Shown: positions 8,700 through 17,831 of the stretch, in pieces
Layout of the letters: each line of letters opens with the position of its first letter
How positions within the stretch are numbered: position 1 is the first letter of the stretch
From: Thermoanaerobaculia bacterium
Lineage (GTDB): Bacteria; Acidobacteriota; Thermoanaerobaculia; Multivoradales; J023
DNA length: 64,000 nucleotides
Direction of reading: 5' to 3'
NCBI GenBank assembly: GCA_030431255.1
Contig: JAUIJL010000013.1
Location: 124,001-188,000, forward strand
The notes under the pieces: model-generated
What the model was told of the DNA's origin: nothing
The model's input: only the letters and a program-made list of their open reading frames with translations
The model's database searches: none
Made by a program: the position numbers and the translations under genes

Positions 8700-9554
8700 T
8701 CAGGGCTTCTCGATCGCCACATGGCGATTCGAACGGCCGGGACGCACAAAGCTATAGAGATCGAGACCACCCCGAATGGCCGCTTCCACCGCCAGACTCG
8801 ACGACGCGCCCACCGCCACCATGGTCGAAACCTGGGCCATCATCGCCTTTTGCACGATCTCGAAACCCGCCCGGGCGGACACCACCAAAATGCGCCCTCG
8901 CCACGGTAGATCGCCCCGTAGAAACGACTCACCGATCAGCTTGTCGACCGCGTTGTGGCGGCCCACGTCCTCCGCCAGGGCCAGCAGCTCGCCACGGCGG
9001 TCGAAGAGCGCCGCGCCGTGCAATCCACCGGTGGCGGCAAAGAGGCTCTGACGACCTTCCATTTTCTCCGGCAGAGCCTGGAGCAGCTCGGGATCCACCG
9101 GCGGCTCAGGGGCGATCTGTGGCAGCCGTTGATAGATCGCCTCGATGCGCGCCTTGCCGCACAACCCGCAGGCCGCCGCCGCCAGATACTCGCGCCGAGC
9201 ATGCTCTATCGCTTCGCGGCGGGAGGCCGCTTCCGGAGCCAGCCGCACATCCACCACATTGTCGGGGTCGTAAGCCAGGGGATCGCGGCAAATATCCACC
9301 GACACCACATCCGAGCGGCGAGCGATCACTCCCTCGGTGAAGAGAAAACCCGCGGCCAGCCGACGATCCATACCCGGTGTCCGCAGGGTCACCACCAACG
9401 ACTCGCCGTCGACCCGGATCTCGAGCGGCTCCTCGACCGCCACCACATCCTGCTCGGTTCCCTCGGACCGCTCGACCGTCACCCGGCGCAGGGCGCGAGA
9501 GGCGGGGTTTTCGTCGTGCTCGCTCACAGAGCTTTCCTCGGGCATCTCATCCAC
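8700..9554 (-). CDS. fdhD: Formate dehydrogenase accessory sulfurtransferase FdhD
   Basis: FdhD takes sulfur from a cysteine desulfurase and passes it to the bis-MGD cofactor of formate dehydrogenase. The 284-aa protein has the twin-cysteine motif CGLCGK (the sulfur-carrying cysteines), the GFLFTEGVI block, GLHGAALFD, EDVGRHNAVDKLIG and SARAGFEIVQKA, all hallmarks of the family. The GTG at 9554 lies 5 bases after the stop of the upstream kinase gene; an ATG three codons later is an alternative, and neither has a strong Shine-Dalgarno, so coupling to the kinase gene is likely. No formate dehydrogenase is in the window. FdhD does imply a molybdenum or tungsten formate dehydrogenase elsewhere, and many of these are selenoproteins, which is relevant to the TGA-containing gene at 55.9 kb. 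Confidence 0.95.
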   Translation of the reverse strand: MDEMPEESSVSEHDENPASRALRRVTVERSEGTEQDVVAVEEPLEIRVDGESLVVTLRTPGMDRRLAAGFLFTEGVIARRSDVVSVDICRDPLAYDPDNVVDVRLAPEAASRREAIEHARREYLAAAACGLCGKARIEAIYQRLPQIAPEPPVDPELLQALPEKMEGRQSLFAATGGLHGAALFDRRGELLALAEDVGRHNAVDKLIGESFLRGDLPWRGRILVVSARAGFEIVQKAMMAQVSTMVAVGASSSLAVEAAIRGGLDLYSFVRPGRSNRHVAIEKP

Positions 9555-9559
9555 GCACT

Positions 9560-12370
9560 CTACGGTGCCCCGTTGCGGGCGGCAAGAGCCGCCTCCCGCT
9601 GGGCCCTCAGCTGCTCGATCTGCGGATCACCCGCGGTCAGGTGCTTCTCCGCCAAAGCCAACGACCGATCGTAGACCCGGGCGGACTCGTCATGCTCCCC
9701 CTTGGCGTCCAGAGTTTCGGCCAAGGACACCAGCGGTGACAGCAGAAATAGATTGTCCCGTCCCATCACCGGCTCCACGAGCTCGAGGGTGCGGCGCAAG
9801 GCGGTCTCCGCGGTGTCGAGGTCGCCCCGTTTGAGATAAACCCTTCCCAGAGCCGACAGAATCGCCGCCAAATAGGGGTGATCTCGACCCAGCCGCGGCT
9901 CGAAAATGTCCTGGGCCCGCAGCAGCACCTGCTCCGCTTCCTGCCACAGGCCGATTTTGGAATAGGTATCTCCGAGCACCGCGTAGAGCTGACCCAAAGC
10001 CGGGTGGTCCGCGGCCAGGTGCCGCTCGTGCAGGGCTCTGGCTCGGCGCAAAAAATCGATCGCTTCGTAGGGGCGGCCGGTTCGCTCGTAAATCCGCGCG
10101 GTATTGGCCAGGGTCAAACCCAGATGAGCTTCTTTGTCCGGGGAGCGCTCAAGGATGCGGATCGCGCGCAAATAGAGCGCTTCCGCCTCCGCTGGTCGAT
10201 TGAGTCGTCCTTCGATGTTGGCCAGACGCTCCAACGGCTCCGCCAGCTCGGTGGCGTCCGAGCCGAGGGCTCCTTCGAGAATCTGGATGCACTGGCGTAA
10301 ATAGCGCTCCGCCCGTTTCACGTCGCCGACGATGACGTCGATGATCGCCACATGGTGCAAGCTTCGAGCGGTCGAGACGTGATCGTCACCCAGCCGCTGC
10401 CGTCGAATGGCCAGCGCCTCCTCGAGCACCTCTTGGGCCTGCGTATAGTCCCCGAGCCTGGATTGCACCAAACCCACGGTATCGAGCAACCGAGCCTGCA
10501 CCTCGGGTTGCTCGGACAGCTCCGATCGCGCCCGCCGCACCCCGCGATCCAAGAGCTGAACCGTCGACACGTTGTCGTCCGCGTCGGCGCCGTCGAAGAG
10601 CTGAGCCAAAAATCGGGACACCGCATGGGCGGTGGCCAGCTGCTGATCGATCCTCTCCACCTGCCGTTCGATTCGGCGCCCCAACCCCCACATGATCAGG
10701 GTGAAGGTCACCAACAGCGCCGCGGTCTGGAAGAAAAACCGGCGTCGGCGTTTCCAGGTTTCCACCTGTGCCGCCAGCTGCTCACGTAGACGCTCTTCCT
10801 CGATGTTTTGGGCACGCCGCCGGCGCTCCTGGTCCAACCCTCGGATGCGGGTCGCCAGCTCCGCGGAGCTCGCCATCCGACGATCGGGCCGGGCGTGGCA
10901 GGCGTCGGCGATCACCTCTCGCAACAGCTCGTCTTCCACATCCCGTTGCCAACCGGAGGCCATCGGGCGGGTCAGGTCGCCGATCACCATTTGATAGAAG
11001 AACACCCCGAGAGCATAGATATCGGCCTGGATCGTGGGTCGACGCCCTTCCACCAGCTCCGGAGCCTCATAAAGTCGCGTCGCGGCTCCGCCGAGGCCGT
11101 CTTCATCCCCTGGCTCGCCGAATTCCCCGGAATCCGAGTCGGAGTCGGACAGCACCGACACGCTCGACCCGGAGCTCACCGCAACCTCCGGAATGGGCTC
11201 ATCCGCCAGCTGGGCGATTCCGAAGTCGGTCAGACGGGCTTGAAGGCGCTTGCCGGAATCCGATGGAGAGCCGCCGGCCTCGCCGACCGAATCGTCGTCC
11301 GGACCCTCGTCGATCAAAATGTTCTCGGGTTTGACGTCCTTGTGCAGCACTCCGACCGAGTGGGCCGCGGCCAGGGCATCCGCCACTTGGCAGACCAGCA
11401 TCAGCCGTTGGTCGAGGCTCACCGCCTCCAAACCACCCCGAGACTCTGCCCAAGCGGCCAGGTCCCCCCCGGAGCTGTATTCCGCTTCGATGAAGCAAGG
11501 CGCGGAATCGAAGCTCCAATCCACGATGCGGGTGATGTCGTCCCGATCTCCGAGCTCTTCTTTGAGCCGCCGAAAGAAGGTCACCTCCCGCTGCAAGGCG
11601 AGCACCTGCCTGGCCTCAAAGCAGAATTTGAAGACCCTCGGCGACGCGTCGGGACGATCGGCTCGTCGGGCCAGCCACACCTCACCGAAACCGCCCCGAC
11701 CCAGGAGCCTCTCCAGCTGAAAGGACGACTTGCCCGGCACCGGTCGTCCGGCGGCGGGCCGCCAGCCCAAGACCGAGTCCCGGCTCGGCACCACCCAATT
11801 GCGAGCCGCCACCGGGCTCTCCGGCGCCGTCAAACGGCCGAGATCCTGGGCTCCGACCTCGAAGACCTTAAACGTCAGATCCTGGAACGGTTCCAGCTCA
11901 TTCGACCAGCGGTAAAGACCGTGGGCTAGCCAAACCAGGGTGTCCTCCGAGTCCCCGCGGGCCGGCAACCCGAGCCGGGCGACGTCGAACACCCGACGGG
12001 TGGTGAGGATCTGCGAACGATCGGCCAGAGCCGACAGCGCCCGGGCGAATAGGCCGTCGACGGACTCGATAGAGCTACAAATCCCCACACCCCCGGTGCC
12101 TAGGAGCTCCTCGGAGGCCGTTTGACCTCCATCGGCTCCGACACTGAGCCGCCGCCCGGTCTCCCTCTGCAGCTCGAGGGCAAAAGCCACCGCTTCGGCG
12201 GGATCGGAGAATCGAATCAGCCCCGAGCCTTCATCCACCGAGCCCCCGTACGCCGCCAACCGTTCGGCCCAAAGACCCGCCGGCGGATCGACCGGGACCT
12301 CCGGGCGGATCGCCAACCACACCCAGGCCGACGAATCGGGCGCCTCGGGCGAAATGAAATCCGCGCTCAC
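9560..12370 (-). CDS. Cyclase-like domain / Ser-Thr kinase / TPR fusion protein
   Basis: A protein of 936 aa when started at the GTG at 12370. That start overlaps the upstream stop as GTGA and has GAGGAG 7 bases upstream; the longer reading frame back to 12625 is shadow sequence of the previous gene. Residues ~1-190 resemble a degenerate class III nucleotide cyclase fold (GLIRFSDPAEAVAFALELQ, FARALSALADRSQILTTRRV, WLAHGLYRW, FKVFEVG) without recognisable metal-binding aspartates. The kinase domain follows (LLGRGGFGEVWLARR, RVFKFCF, LHKDVKPENILID, LTDFGIAQL, YEAPELVEG) and carries an SDSDSDSGEFG acidic insert in the activation loop. One transmembrane helix (FFFQTAALLVTFTLIMWGLG) is followed by about ten TPR units. 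The domain order suggests an inner-membrane sensor kinase. HKD replaces the usual HRD. Ligand and substrate are unknown. Confidence 0.88.
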   Translation of the reverse strand: MSADFISPEAPDSSAWVWLAIRPEVPVDPPAGLWAERLAAYGGSVDEGSGLIRFSDPAEAVAFALELQRETGRRLSVGADGGQTASEELLGTGGVGICSSIESVDGLFARALSALADRSQILTTRRVFDVARLGLPARGDSEDTLVWLAHGLYRWSNELEPFQDLTFKVFEVGAQDLGRLTAPESPVAARNWVVPSRDSVLGWRPAAGRPVPGKSSFQLERLLGRGGFGEVWLARRADRPDASPRVFKFCFEARQVLALQREVTFFRRLKEELGDRDDITRIVDWSFDSAPCFIEAEYSSGGDLAAWAESRGGLEAVSLDQRLMLVCQVADALAAAHSVGVLHKDVKPENILIDEGPDDDSVGEAGGSPSDSGKRLQARLTDFGIAQLADEPIPEVAVSSGSSVSVLSDSDSDSGEFGEPGDEDGLGGAATRLYEAPELVEGRRPTIQADIYALGVFFYQMVIGDLTRPMASGWQRDVEDELLREVIADACHARPDRRMASSAELATRIRGLDQERRRRAQNIEEERLREQLAAQVETWKRRRRFFFQTAALLVTFTLIMWGLGRRIERQVERIDQQLATAHAVSRFLAQLFDGADADDNVSTVQLLDRGVRRARSELSEQPEVQARLLDTVGLVQSRLGDYTQAQEVLEEALAIRRQRLGDDHVSTARSLHHVAIIDVIVGDVKRAERYLRQCIQILEGALGSDATELAEPLERLANIEGRLNRPAEAEALYLRAIRILERSPDKEAHLGLTLANTARIYERTGRPYEAIDFLRRARALHERHLAADHPALGQLYAVLGDTYSKIGLWQEAEQVLLRAQDIFEPRLGRDHPYLAAILSALGRVYLKRGDLDTAETALRRTLELVEPVMGRDNLFLLSPLVSLAETLDAKGEHDESARVYDRSLALAEKHLTAGDPQIEQLRAQREAALAARNGAP

Positions 12371-15300
12371 CGCCGGGCTCCTCGGTCCCTGCTCGCGCTC
12401 GAGATCCCCAGGGCCTGCAACATGTGGCCGAAACGCTCGCGCCGGACCATCGGAAGGGCAGTGCTCCCTGCCTGAAGCCCATAGCTTCCAGGCCCACCCT
12501 GCTCGACTGCTTCCTCTACGTAACGACGGGCCGCGTCGGAATGTCCCAGCTCGAAATAGGTCAAGGCTCGACCCCAAGCGATTTCGGCGAGCAGCGAGCG
12601 GGGCGCTTCCGGCAGCTCCAAACACCGGTCGAAAGCCTCGGAGAATCGCTGCTGTGCCGACTCCCTCAGACCCACGTTCAAATAGGTAAATCCGAGGGTC
12701 ACCAGCAGCTTGGCCTGCACCCGGGGCCGTTCCTCGAGCTCACGGCCGATCCGCTCGGTCCCCGAATCGAGGATCTTGCGGACGGTCATCGAGTCCCCGG
12801 TGATCGCCAGCTCCGATTGGGCCAAGGGGTCCGTGCTACCGAAAAGGTCGACCATGAAATCCGAGACGGCTTCGGCCACCTCCGCCTCCCGATTGGCTTC
12901 GGCCCTCGCCTTCTCCAACCGCACGGTTTGCCACGAGGTCAGGCCGCCGAGCAAGAGCAAGACGACCAGCACAAAGATGCCGTGTCGACGGCGGTTGCGA
13001 GCCGTCGCGGCAGCGGCTTGCAAAGCCTCCTGAGCTGCTCGCTCCGCTTCGGCTTCCGCCGCCAGTCGACGGCGCGCGTCCAGCTCTCGCAGACGCCGCG
13101 CCAGCTCGCCGGCCTCCTGGTAGCGGCATTCCGGACGACCGTCCACGGACTCGGCGATATCGGTCCGCAGCAGAGGGTCGTTCACCTCCGGCTCCCAACC
13201 GGGTCCGAGCGCCCGCCCGAGATCTCCGACCACCATCTGGTAGAGCACCACGCCGAGGGAGTAGATATCTCCTTGCACGGTCCCGCGGGAACCGGTCAGC
13301 AGCTCGGGCGCTAAATACAACCGCGCCCCTTTCGTCCACTCCGACTGGCTCAATCCCAAATGGGTGATGGCGGACGTTTCCAACTTTCGCCGATCGAAAA
13401 TCGCGCCGATTCCGAAGTCCGCCAACCGTGCTCGAGGACGGCCGGCCGCGTCGGAGGACATCAGAATGTTGGCGGGTTTGACGTCCTTGTGCAGAACCCC
13501 CACGGAATGGGCGGCCGCCAACGCCTCGGCCACCTGTGCGACGATCTCCAACCGGGTGGCCAAGGGGATCTGGGCCACCCCGCCGCGGGCCTCGGCCCAA
13601 GTCGAGAGATCACCGCCTTCGGTGTATTCGCTCTCGATAAAGAACGGCGCCTGATCGAAGCTCCAATCCAGAACCCGAGCGATGTCCGCCCGCTCGCCGA
13701 GCTCTTCTCGCAGCAGGCGGAAGAGCGCGATCTCACGCTGAAGAGCCTCGAGCCGGGCCACCTCGAAGCAGAATTTCAGGACTCGCCGCTCGCCGGTCTT
13801 GCGATGTCGGGCCAGCCAAGCCTCGCCGAACGCACCCTCGCCCAATCGCGCCTCGAGCTGCCATCGCTCGCGTCCCAAAACCCCCTGACCGACCGCCGGG
13901 CGCCATCCCAGGACCGCCCGGCGGGCCCGGCCGAAGCCCACCTGCGCTCCATCGCTCCTGCCCGGGGAACGCAACGGCGAGCGGCCCTTGCGCCCGACCT
14001 CGAAAAGCTCCACGACCTCACCGGACGGCAAGCGATATTCCCCGTGGGCCAGCCAGCTCAGGGCGCCGGTGCCGGCACCGTCGTCGGGCTCCGCGTCGAC
14101 GGCCGGAGTTTGGACGTCACGGGTTTCGTCCACGGGTTGAAGCATGCCGCGAGCCAGGTCGAAAGCCCCACGGCTGAGCAGGACTTGATGGGGCAGAGCC
14201 AGCCGCGCCACCTGACCGGCGATGTCCGCGGAGCCGGGGGTGAGACCGCGCTCCGAGGTGGGCTCACCTCTGGATTCGCCCCGGGTCCAACCGACCTGCA
14301 TGCCGAAATGCACACTCACCCGACCGGCCAAGGACCGCCCCGGCCTCAAGCCGGCCACCCGCTCCACGTAAACCCATGCGAATTGCACGGCCTGCTGGGG
14401 ATGCTCGAAAATCGCCGTCAGCACCTCGCCGTGTCGAAGCCTCGGAAGCAGCGAGCTCGACGGATCGCTCTCGACCGACGGACCCTCGGCCGCGGACTCT
14501 TCGGCCGCGGATTCTTCAGCCGCTGATTCTTCGGCAGCTGATTCTTCGGCAGCTGATTGTTTGGCAGCTGATTCTTTGGCAGCTGATTCATCGGCAGACC
14601 TGGCCAGGGCACCACACCAACCCTCGTGGCGCTCCAGGAGCCGACGCACCTCCACCTCCCATCGGACCTGCTCCTGCTCGGTGAGGAAGCGAGCCCCGTC
14701 GCCCGCCAGACCGAATGCGGTGAAGGCACGAAACGTCGGCGTAGCACCGTCGGTTGAGCCCACCCACGCGTCGGCAGCGAGCAGGATCTGCTTTTCCGTG
14801 GTGTCTCGGACCCCGGAAGCGACTTGCGATCGGAGGCCTCGGCGACCGCCCAGGCCGGCCAGCGTCGCCGCGACCCGTCGCGCGCTAGACGGTCGATCCG
14901 CCGGCTTTTTGGCCAGCAATTGGTCCACCAAGGACAGGAGCTCGGCGGGAATCTCGGGCCCCGCATTGCGGATCGGCGGATGAGGCTCGGTGCAAATTCG
15001 GGCCAGGGTCGCCATGGCGGTTTCGGCACCGAAAGGTTTGTTCCCCGTGATCATTTGGTACATCAAGATGCCCAGGGAAAATAGGTCGGAGCGTGGACCG
15101 ACCTCATAGCCCTTGGCCTGCTCCGGCGACATGGAGTCGTAGGAGCCCACCACTTGCCCCATGCCGGTGAGCACCTCATCGTCCGGCTCCTCCGCCTGCC
15201 AGACCTTGGCCAAGCCGAAGTCCAAGATCTTGATCCGGCCCGCCTGGGTCACCATCACATTCGACGCCTTGAGATCCCGATGCACGATTCCCTTGGTGTG

Positions 15301-15720
15301 AGCCTCGGTCAATCCCTCGGCGATCTGCCGTGCCCAGTCGACGACCTCCGCTGCCGAGATGGCCCTGGCGTGGATCAGGGTCGACAGCGGGCGCCCTTCC
15401 ACCATCTCCATGGCGATGGCGTCACCCAGCTCGGTCTCGAGAATGTGGAAGATCTGAACGATATTCGGATGATTCAACCGGGCCGCTGCTTGGGCTTCGT
15501 GGCGAAAACGGTTACGGGTGATATCCGTGGGTTTGCCCGCCTCCAAGAGCTCGGGACGAATGAGCTTGATCGCCACCGGACGCGCCAACAGCTCGTCGAA
15601 CGCTCGATAGACCTCGCCCATGCCGCCGATGCCCAGCTCCGCCTCGACCCGATAGGGCCCGAGGGTCTCCGGCCTCGGACGGTTGGGGGTCCCGGAACCC
15701 CGTGGCTGATCGAAGATCAT
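12367..15720 (-). CDS. Dual Ser/Thr kinase with intervening cyclase-like domain
   Basis: A protein of 1117 aa from the ATG at 15720, which has GAGGTGAGG upstream and lies 16 bases after the stop of the XRE gene. Kinase 1 (residues ~20-290) is canonical: LGIGGMGEVYRAFD, VAIKLIRPE, IVHRDLKASNVMV, DFGLAKV, SMSPEQAKG. A middle region (~310-570) resembles a degenerate class III nucleotide cyclase (LRHGEVLTAIFEHPQQAVQF, RVSVHFGMQVGWTRG, WLAHGEYRLPSG, VVELFEVG) and is interrupted by an ESAAx repeat. Kinase 2 (~600-880) reads LGEGAFGEAWLARHR, RVLKFCF, LHKDVKPANILM, LADFGIGAI, YLAPELLTG. A transmembrane helix (IFVLVVLLLLGGLTSW) and a short helical tail end the protein. Kinase 2 is close in sequence to the kinase of the next gene, so the pair probably arose by duplication. 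The two kinase domains may phosphorylate each other (inference). Confidence 0.9.
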   Translation of the reverse strand: MIFDQPRGSGTPNRPRPETLGPYRVEAELGIGGMGEVYRAFDELLARPVAIKLIRPELLEAGKPTDITRNRFRHEAQAAARLNHPNIVQIFHILETELGDAIAMEMVEGRPLSTLIHARAISAAEVVDWARQIAEGLTEAHTKGIVHRDLKASNVMVTQAGRIKILDFGLAKVWQAEEPDDEVLTGMGQVVGSYDSMSPEQAKGYEVGPRSDLFSLGILMYQMITGNKPFGAETAMATLARICTEPHPPIRNAGPEIPAELLSLVDQLLAKKPADRPSSARRVAATLAGLGGRRGLRSQVASGVRDTTEKQILLAADAWVGSTDGATPTFRAFTAFGLAGDGARFLTEQEQVRWEVEVRRLLERHEGWCGALARSADESAAKESAAKQSAAEESAAEESAAEESAAEESAAEGPSVESDPSSSLLPRLRHGEVLTAIFEHPQQAVQFAWVYVERVAGLRPGRSLAGRVSVHFGMQVGWTRGESRGEPTSERGLTPGSADIAGQVARLALPHQVLLSRGAFDLARGMLQPVDETRDVQTPAVDAEPDDGAGTGALSWLAHGEYRLPSGEVVELFEVGRKGRSPLRSPGRSDGAQVGFGRARRAVLGWRPAVGQGVLGRERWQLEARLGEGAFGEAWLARHRKTGERRVLKFCFEVARLEALQREIALFRLLREELGERADIARVLDWSFDQAPFFIESEYTEGGDLSTWAEARGGVAQIPLATRLEIVAQVAEALAAAHSVGVLHKDVKPANILMSSDAAGRPRARLADFGIGAIFDRRKLETSAITHLGLSQSEWTKGARLYLAPELLTGSRGTVQGDIYSLGVVLYQMVVGDLGRALGPGWEPEVNDPLLRTDIAESVDGRPECRYQEAGELARRLRELDARRRLAAEAEAERAAQEALQAAAATARNRRRHGIFVLVVLLLLGGLTSWQTVRLEKARAEANREAEVAEAVSDFMVDLFGSTDPLAQSELAITGDSMTVRKILDSGTERIGRELEERPRVQAKLLVTLGFTYLNVGLRESAQQRFSEAFDRCLELPEAPRSLLAEIAWGRALTYFELGHSDAARRYVEEAVEQGGPGSYGLQAGSTALPMVRRERFGHMLQALGISSASRDRGARR
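14491..14595. repeat. 15-bp minisatellite inside the dual-kinase gene (7 units)
   Basis: Seven imperfect 15-base units (consensus AGCTGATTCTTCGGC on the plus strand) run head to tail. Read on the coding strand they give ESAAE/K pentapeptides, in frame, inside the cyclase-like region. The array length is a multiple of 3, so gain or loss of units would lengthen or shorten the linker without a frameshift. Confidence 0.9.
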
Positions 15721-15736
15721 CGGTATCGACCTCACC

Positions 15737-17572
15737 TCAGAGCGGTGGCAAGAGCCAGTCTTCAAGACGTCTCTGCACCTCGACCGAGGGCCGACGCCCC
15801 GCTTCCAACGCCGACACATACGACCTCGAAATACCCAACCTTTCCGCCACCTGCAGCTGCGACCACCCCAGCTCTTTCCGCCGTTGGATGAGCTGCTGAG
15901 CCAAAGGCACCGCTTCCACGGAGCCGGCCCGGCCCGACATCCCCTGCCCGTCTCCGCGACCGCCCTGACTACCGGCCGGCCGAGCACCGATCTTCGATCG
16001 AGACGGGGTCTTCGACCGGGAACGGGGCATCGACCGGGGTTTGGTGGTCAAACGTCGATACGACTCCACGATTTCAAACGGCGGTTCCAACACCACTCTG
16101 GCATCCAGCCAAGCCCGCCACCAACCCCGACGCAGGGTGCTCGGCTCTCGCCAATCGTCGTATTGCCATTGGGCCAGGACCCGATCGCTGTGCAACCGAT
16201 CCAATGCCGCTTCGAAGCGTTCTCTGAGCTTGGAAGGTCGACGAGCATCGACCTCCAAACCGATCGCGTTCAGCAGGGTTTCGACCCGATACGGTTGCAA
16301 ATAAGTCCCTTCGTAAGCACGGATGCGCCACTGCCAGCTCAAATACCGCACCAAGCGTTTTTCCACCGCGAATCGATAGGGATCGTATTCCAGGGCTTTG
16401 CGCGGCAACTTGGCGACCCGACGACCCGGACCCGAGAGCAGACGCCCGAACATGCGGCCCGGCCGAAAGATCACCCGCTCCACGTCCAAGGTGCCGTCCT
16501 GCCCCAGGCGACCCATTTGGTCGGTCATCACCAAGGCCCGGGATCGAATCGCCCGCGGCGGCTCCCCCTTGCGCGTCGAGGTTTCCACCAAGTCCAGCCA
16601 CAGGGTCTCCAGTCGAAGCAGGCTCTCCACCACTTGTCGGCGTTGTTTCGGGTGGTAGCCGGCCCCATATCCACGGGAGTTGCGCTTGGGCTCCAAGCCC
16701 CGCAGCCTGAGAATCTCGTCCACCGCCACCACCACATCCTCGTCATCCGCCTGGGCGCCGGCCATCCAACAATGCAGGAGCGCATCGAGCACATCGGCAT
16801 CCAGATCCGACAAGGCTCGGCTCTGCTTCCACATTTGCTCCGCCAGCACGCCGAAACCTTGGCCGGCCTCGAATTGCGCCGGCACCATGGACACCTCACC
16901 GGCCGTATCCCGCGTCCGGACCGGGGCGGTGGGCCAAGGAATCGCGGCGTCGGCGCCGAAAGCAGCCCGGGAAATCAAATCGCGAACAGCCTGGTAGACC
17001 GCCGCGCTCGAGGTATTCAAATATCCGCCGTCGCTGCCCTCTTCCTCGCCCATGCCGGTGACGTCCCACAACAGGGCCAGCATCAGGGCGTCGTTCGGGG
17101 AATCCAATCCGTCGTCGAGCACCACCGCCGAGAAGTGGCGGCGTTCGGAGTCGGCTTCCAGGAGCTCGGCCCCTCGGTCGGTCCAGCGCAGGATCGGCGC
17201 CCGTCCGGCCGCCTGCCAAGGACGACCCGCTGAATCGAATCCGGCCACCCGCAGCTCGTCGATCCGGCCGTCGGAGCCATAAAAGATCTGAATGGCGTCG
17301 AATTCAAAACCCGGCGGCAGATCCACGCCCCGGTCCACGGCCACCCGCAGCATTTGATCCACTTGAGCCTCACCGGCGCGATCGAAGGGAATCACCGCGT
17401 TTCCCTTGGACCGCGAATACGCCACCGCCGAAGGACCCAAGGGGCCGTGCTCTCCTACCAGGGATCTGCGGCGTGCTTTCTTCGTATATTTCGACTTCAA
17501 ATCCGAGGAATCCTGATCTCGGCTCGACGCGGCGAGCGGGTTCGATGGCGGCTCGGCAAGCTTTCTCGCCAA
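15737..17572 (-). CDS. Large uncharacterised protein with C-terminal XRE-type HTH
   Basis: A 611-aa protein whose last ~50 residues form a clear XRE/Cro helix-turn-helix (LGWSQLQVAERLGISRSYVS, then ALEAGRRPS). A Ser/Arg/Lys-rich linker (SMPRSRSKTPSRSKIGARPA) separates it from a long body. Within the body, the stretch around YDPYRFAVEKRLVRYLSWQW, YLQPYRVETLLNAIGLEVD and RERFEAALDRLHSDRVL reads like a winged helix of the kind found in plasmid replication initiators; that is inference. The start is the TTG at 17572, without a convincing Shine-Dalgarno; the basic N-terminus (KSKYTKKARRRS) may be untranslated in part. The dual-kinase gene begins 16 bases after its stop, so it is the first gene of the kinase operon and may be the transcription factor controlled by those kinases. 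Confidence 0.75.
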   Translation of the reverse strand: MARKLAEPPSNPLAASSRDQDSSDLKSKYTKKARRRSLVGEHGPLGPSAVAYSRSKGNAVIPFDRAGEAQVDQMLRVAVDRGVDLPPGFEFDAIQIFYGSDGRIDELRVAGFDSAGRPWQAAGRAPILRWTDRGAELLEADSERRHFSAVVLDDGLDSPNDALMLALLWDVTGMGEEEGSDGGYLNTSSAAVYQAVRDLISRAAFGADAAIPWPTAPVRTRDTAGEVSMVPAQFEAGQGFGVLAEQMWKQSRALSDLDADVLDALLHCWMAGAQADDEDVVVAVDEILRLRGLEPKRNSRGYGAGYHPKQRRQVVESLLRLETLWLDLVETSTRKGEPPRAIRSRALVMTDQMGRLGQDGTLDVERVIFRPGRMFGRLLSGPGRRVAKLPRKALEYDPYRFAVEKRLVRYLSWQWRIRAYEGTYLQPYRVETLLNAIGLEVDARRPSKLRERFEAALDRLHSDRVLAQWQYDDWREPSTLRRGWWRAWLDARVVLEPPFEIVESYRRLTTKPRSMPRSRSKTPSRSKIGARPAGSQGGRGDGQGMSGRAGSVEAVPLAQQLIQRRKELGWSQLQVAERLGISRSYVSALEAGRRPSVEVQRRLEDWLLPPL

Positions 17573-17831
17573 AAATCTATCGTTAATGATCTGTTTCTAG
17601 TGGTCTTTTGCTAAGGGCCAGTATAGATCAACCCTCTGAGCACCTCTCCAGCGCGCCGCCCCAGCGGCAGACCCTATGCGGAGCCATACGGCTCAGCTCC
17701 CGACCCATTCACGGATGACGGATGCCCAGCGGGGATTGACCTTCTCTTGCCGGAATGCTTTGCTAGCGGCTCGGATCGCCTTTACCTCTGCTCGCCTCGC
17801 TCTTGCGGCGCCTCCCGAAAAGGACTCTGCC

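Noticed and set aside
12371-12625. N-terminal extension of the 9.6-12.4 kb kinase (reading frame back to 12625)
   Set aside because: It overlaps the end of the dual-kinase gene out of frame, is Arg/Gly-rich, and a GAGGAG-supported GTG at 12370 gives a GTGA overlap.
15721-15987. N-terminal extension of the dual-kinase gene
   Set aside because: It lies inside the XRE gene on the same strand in another frame and has the Cys/Arg/Gly-rich composition of shadow sequence; the ATG at 15720 has a good ribosome binding site.
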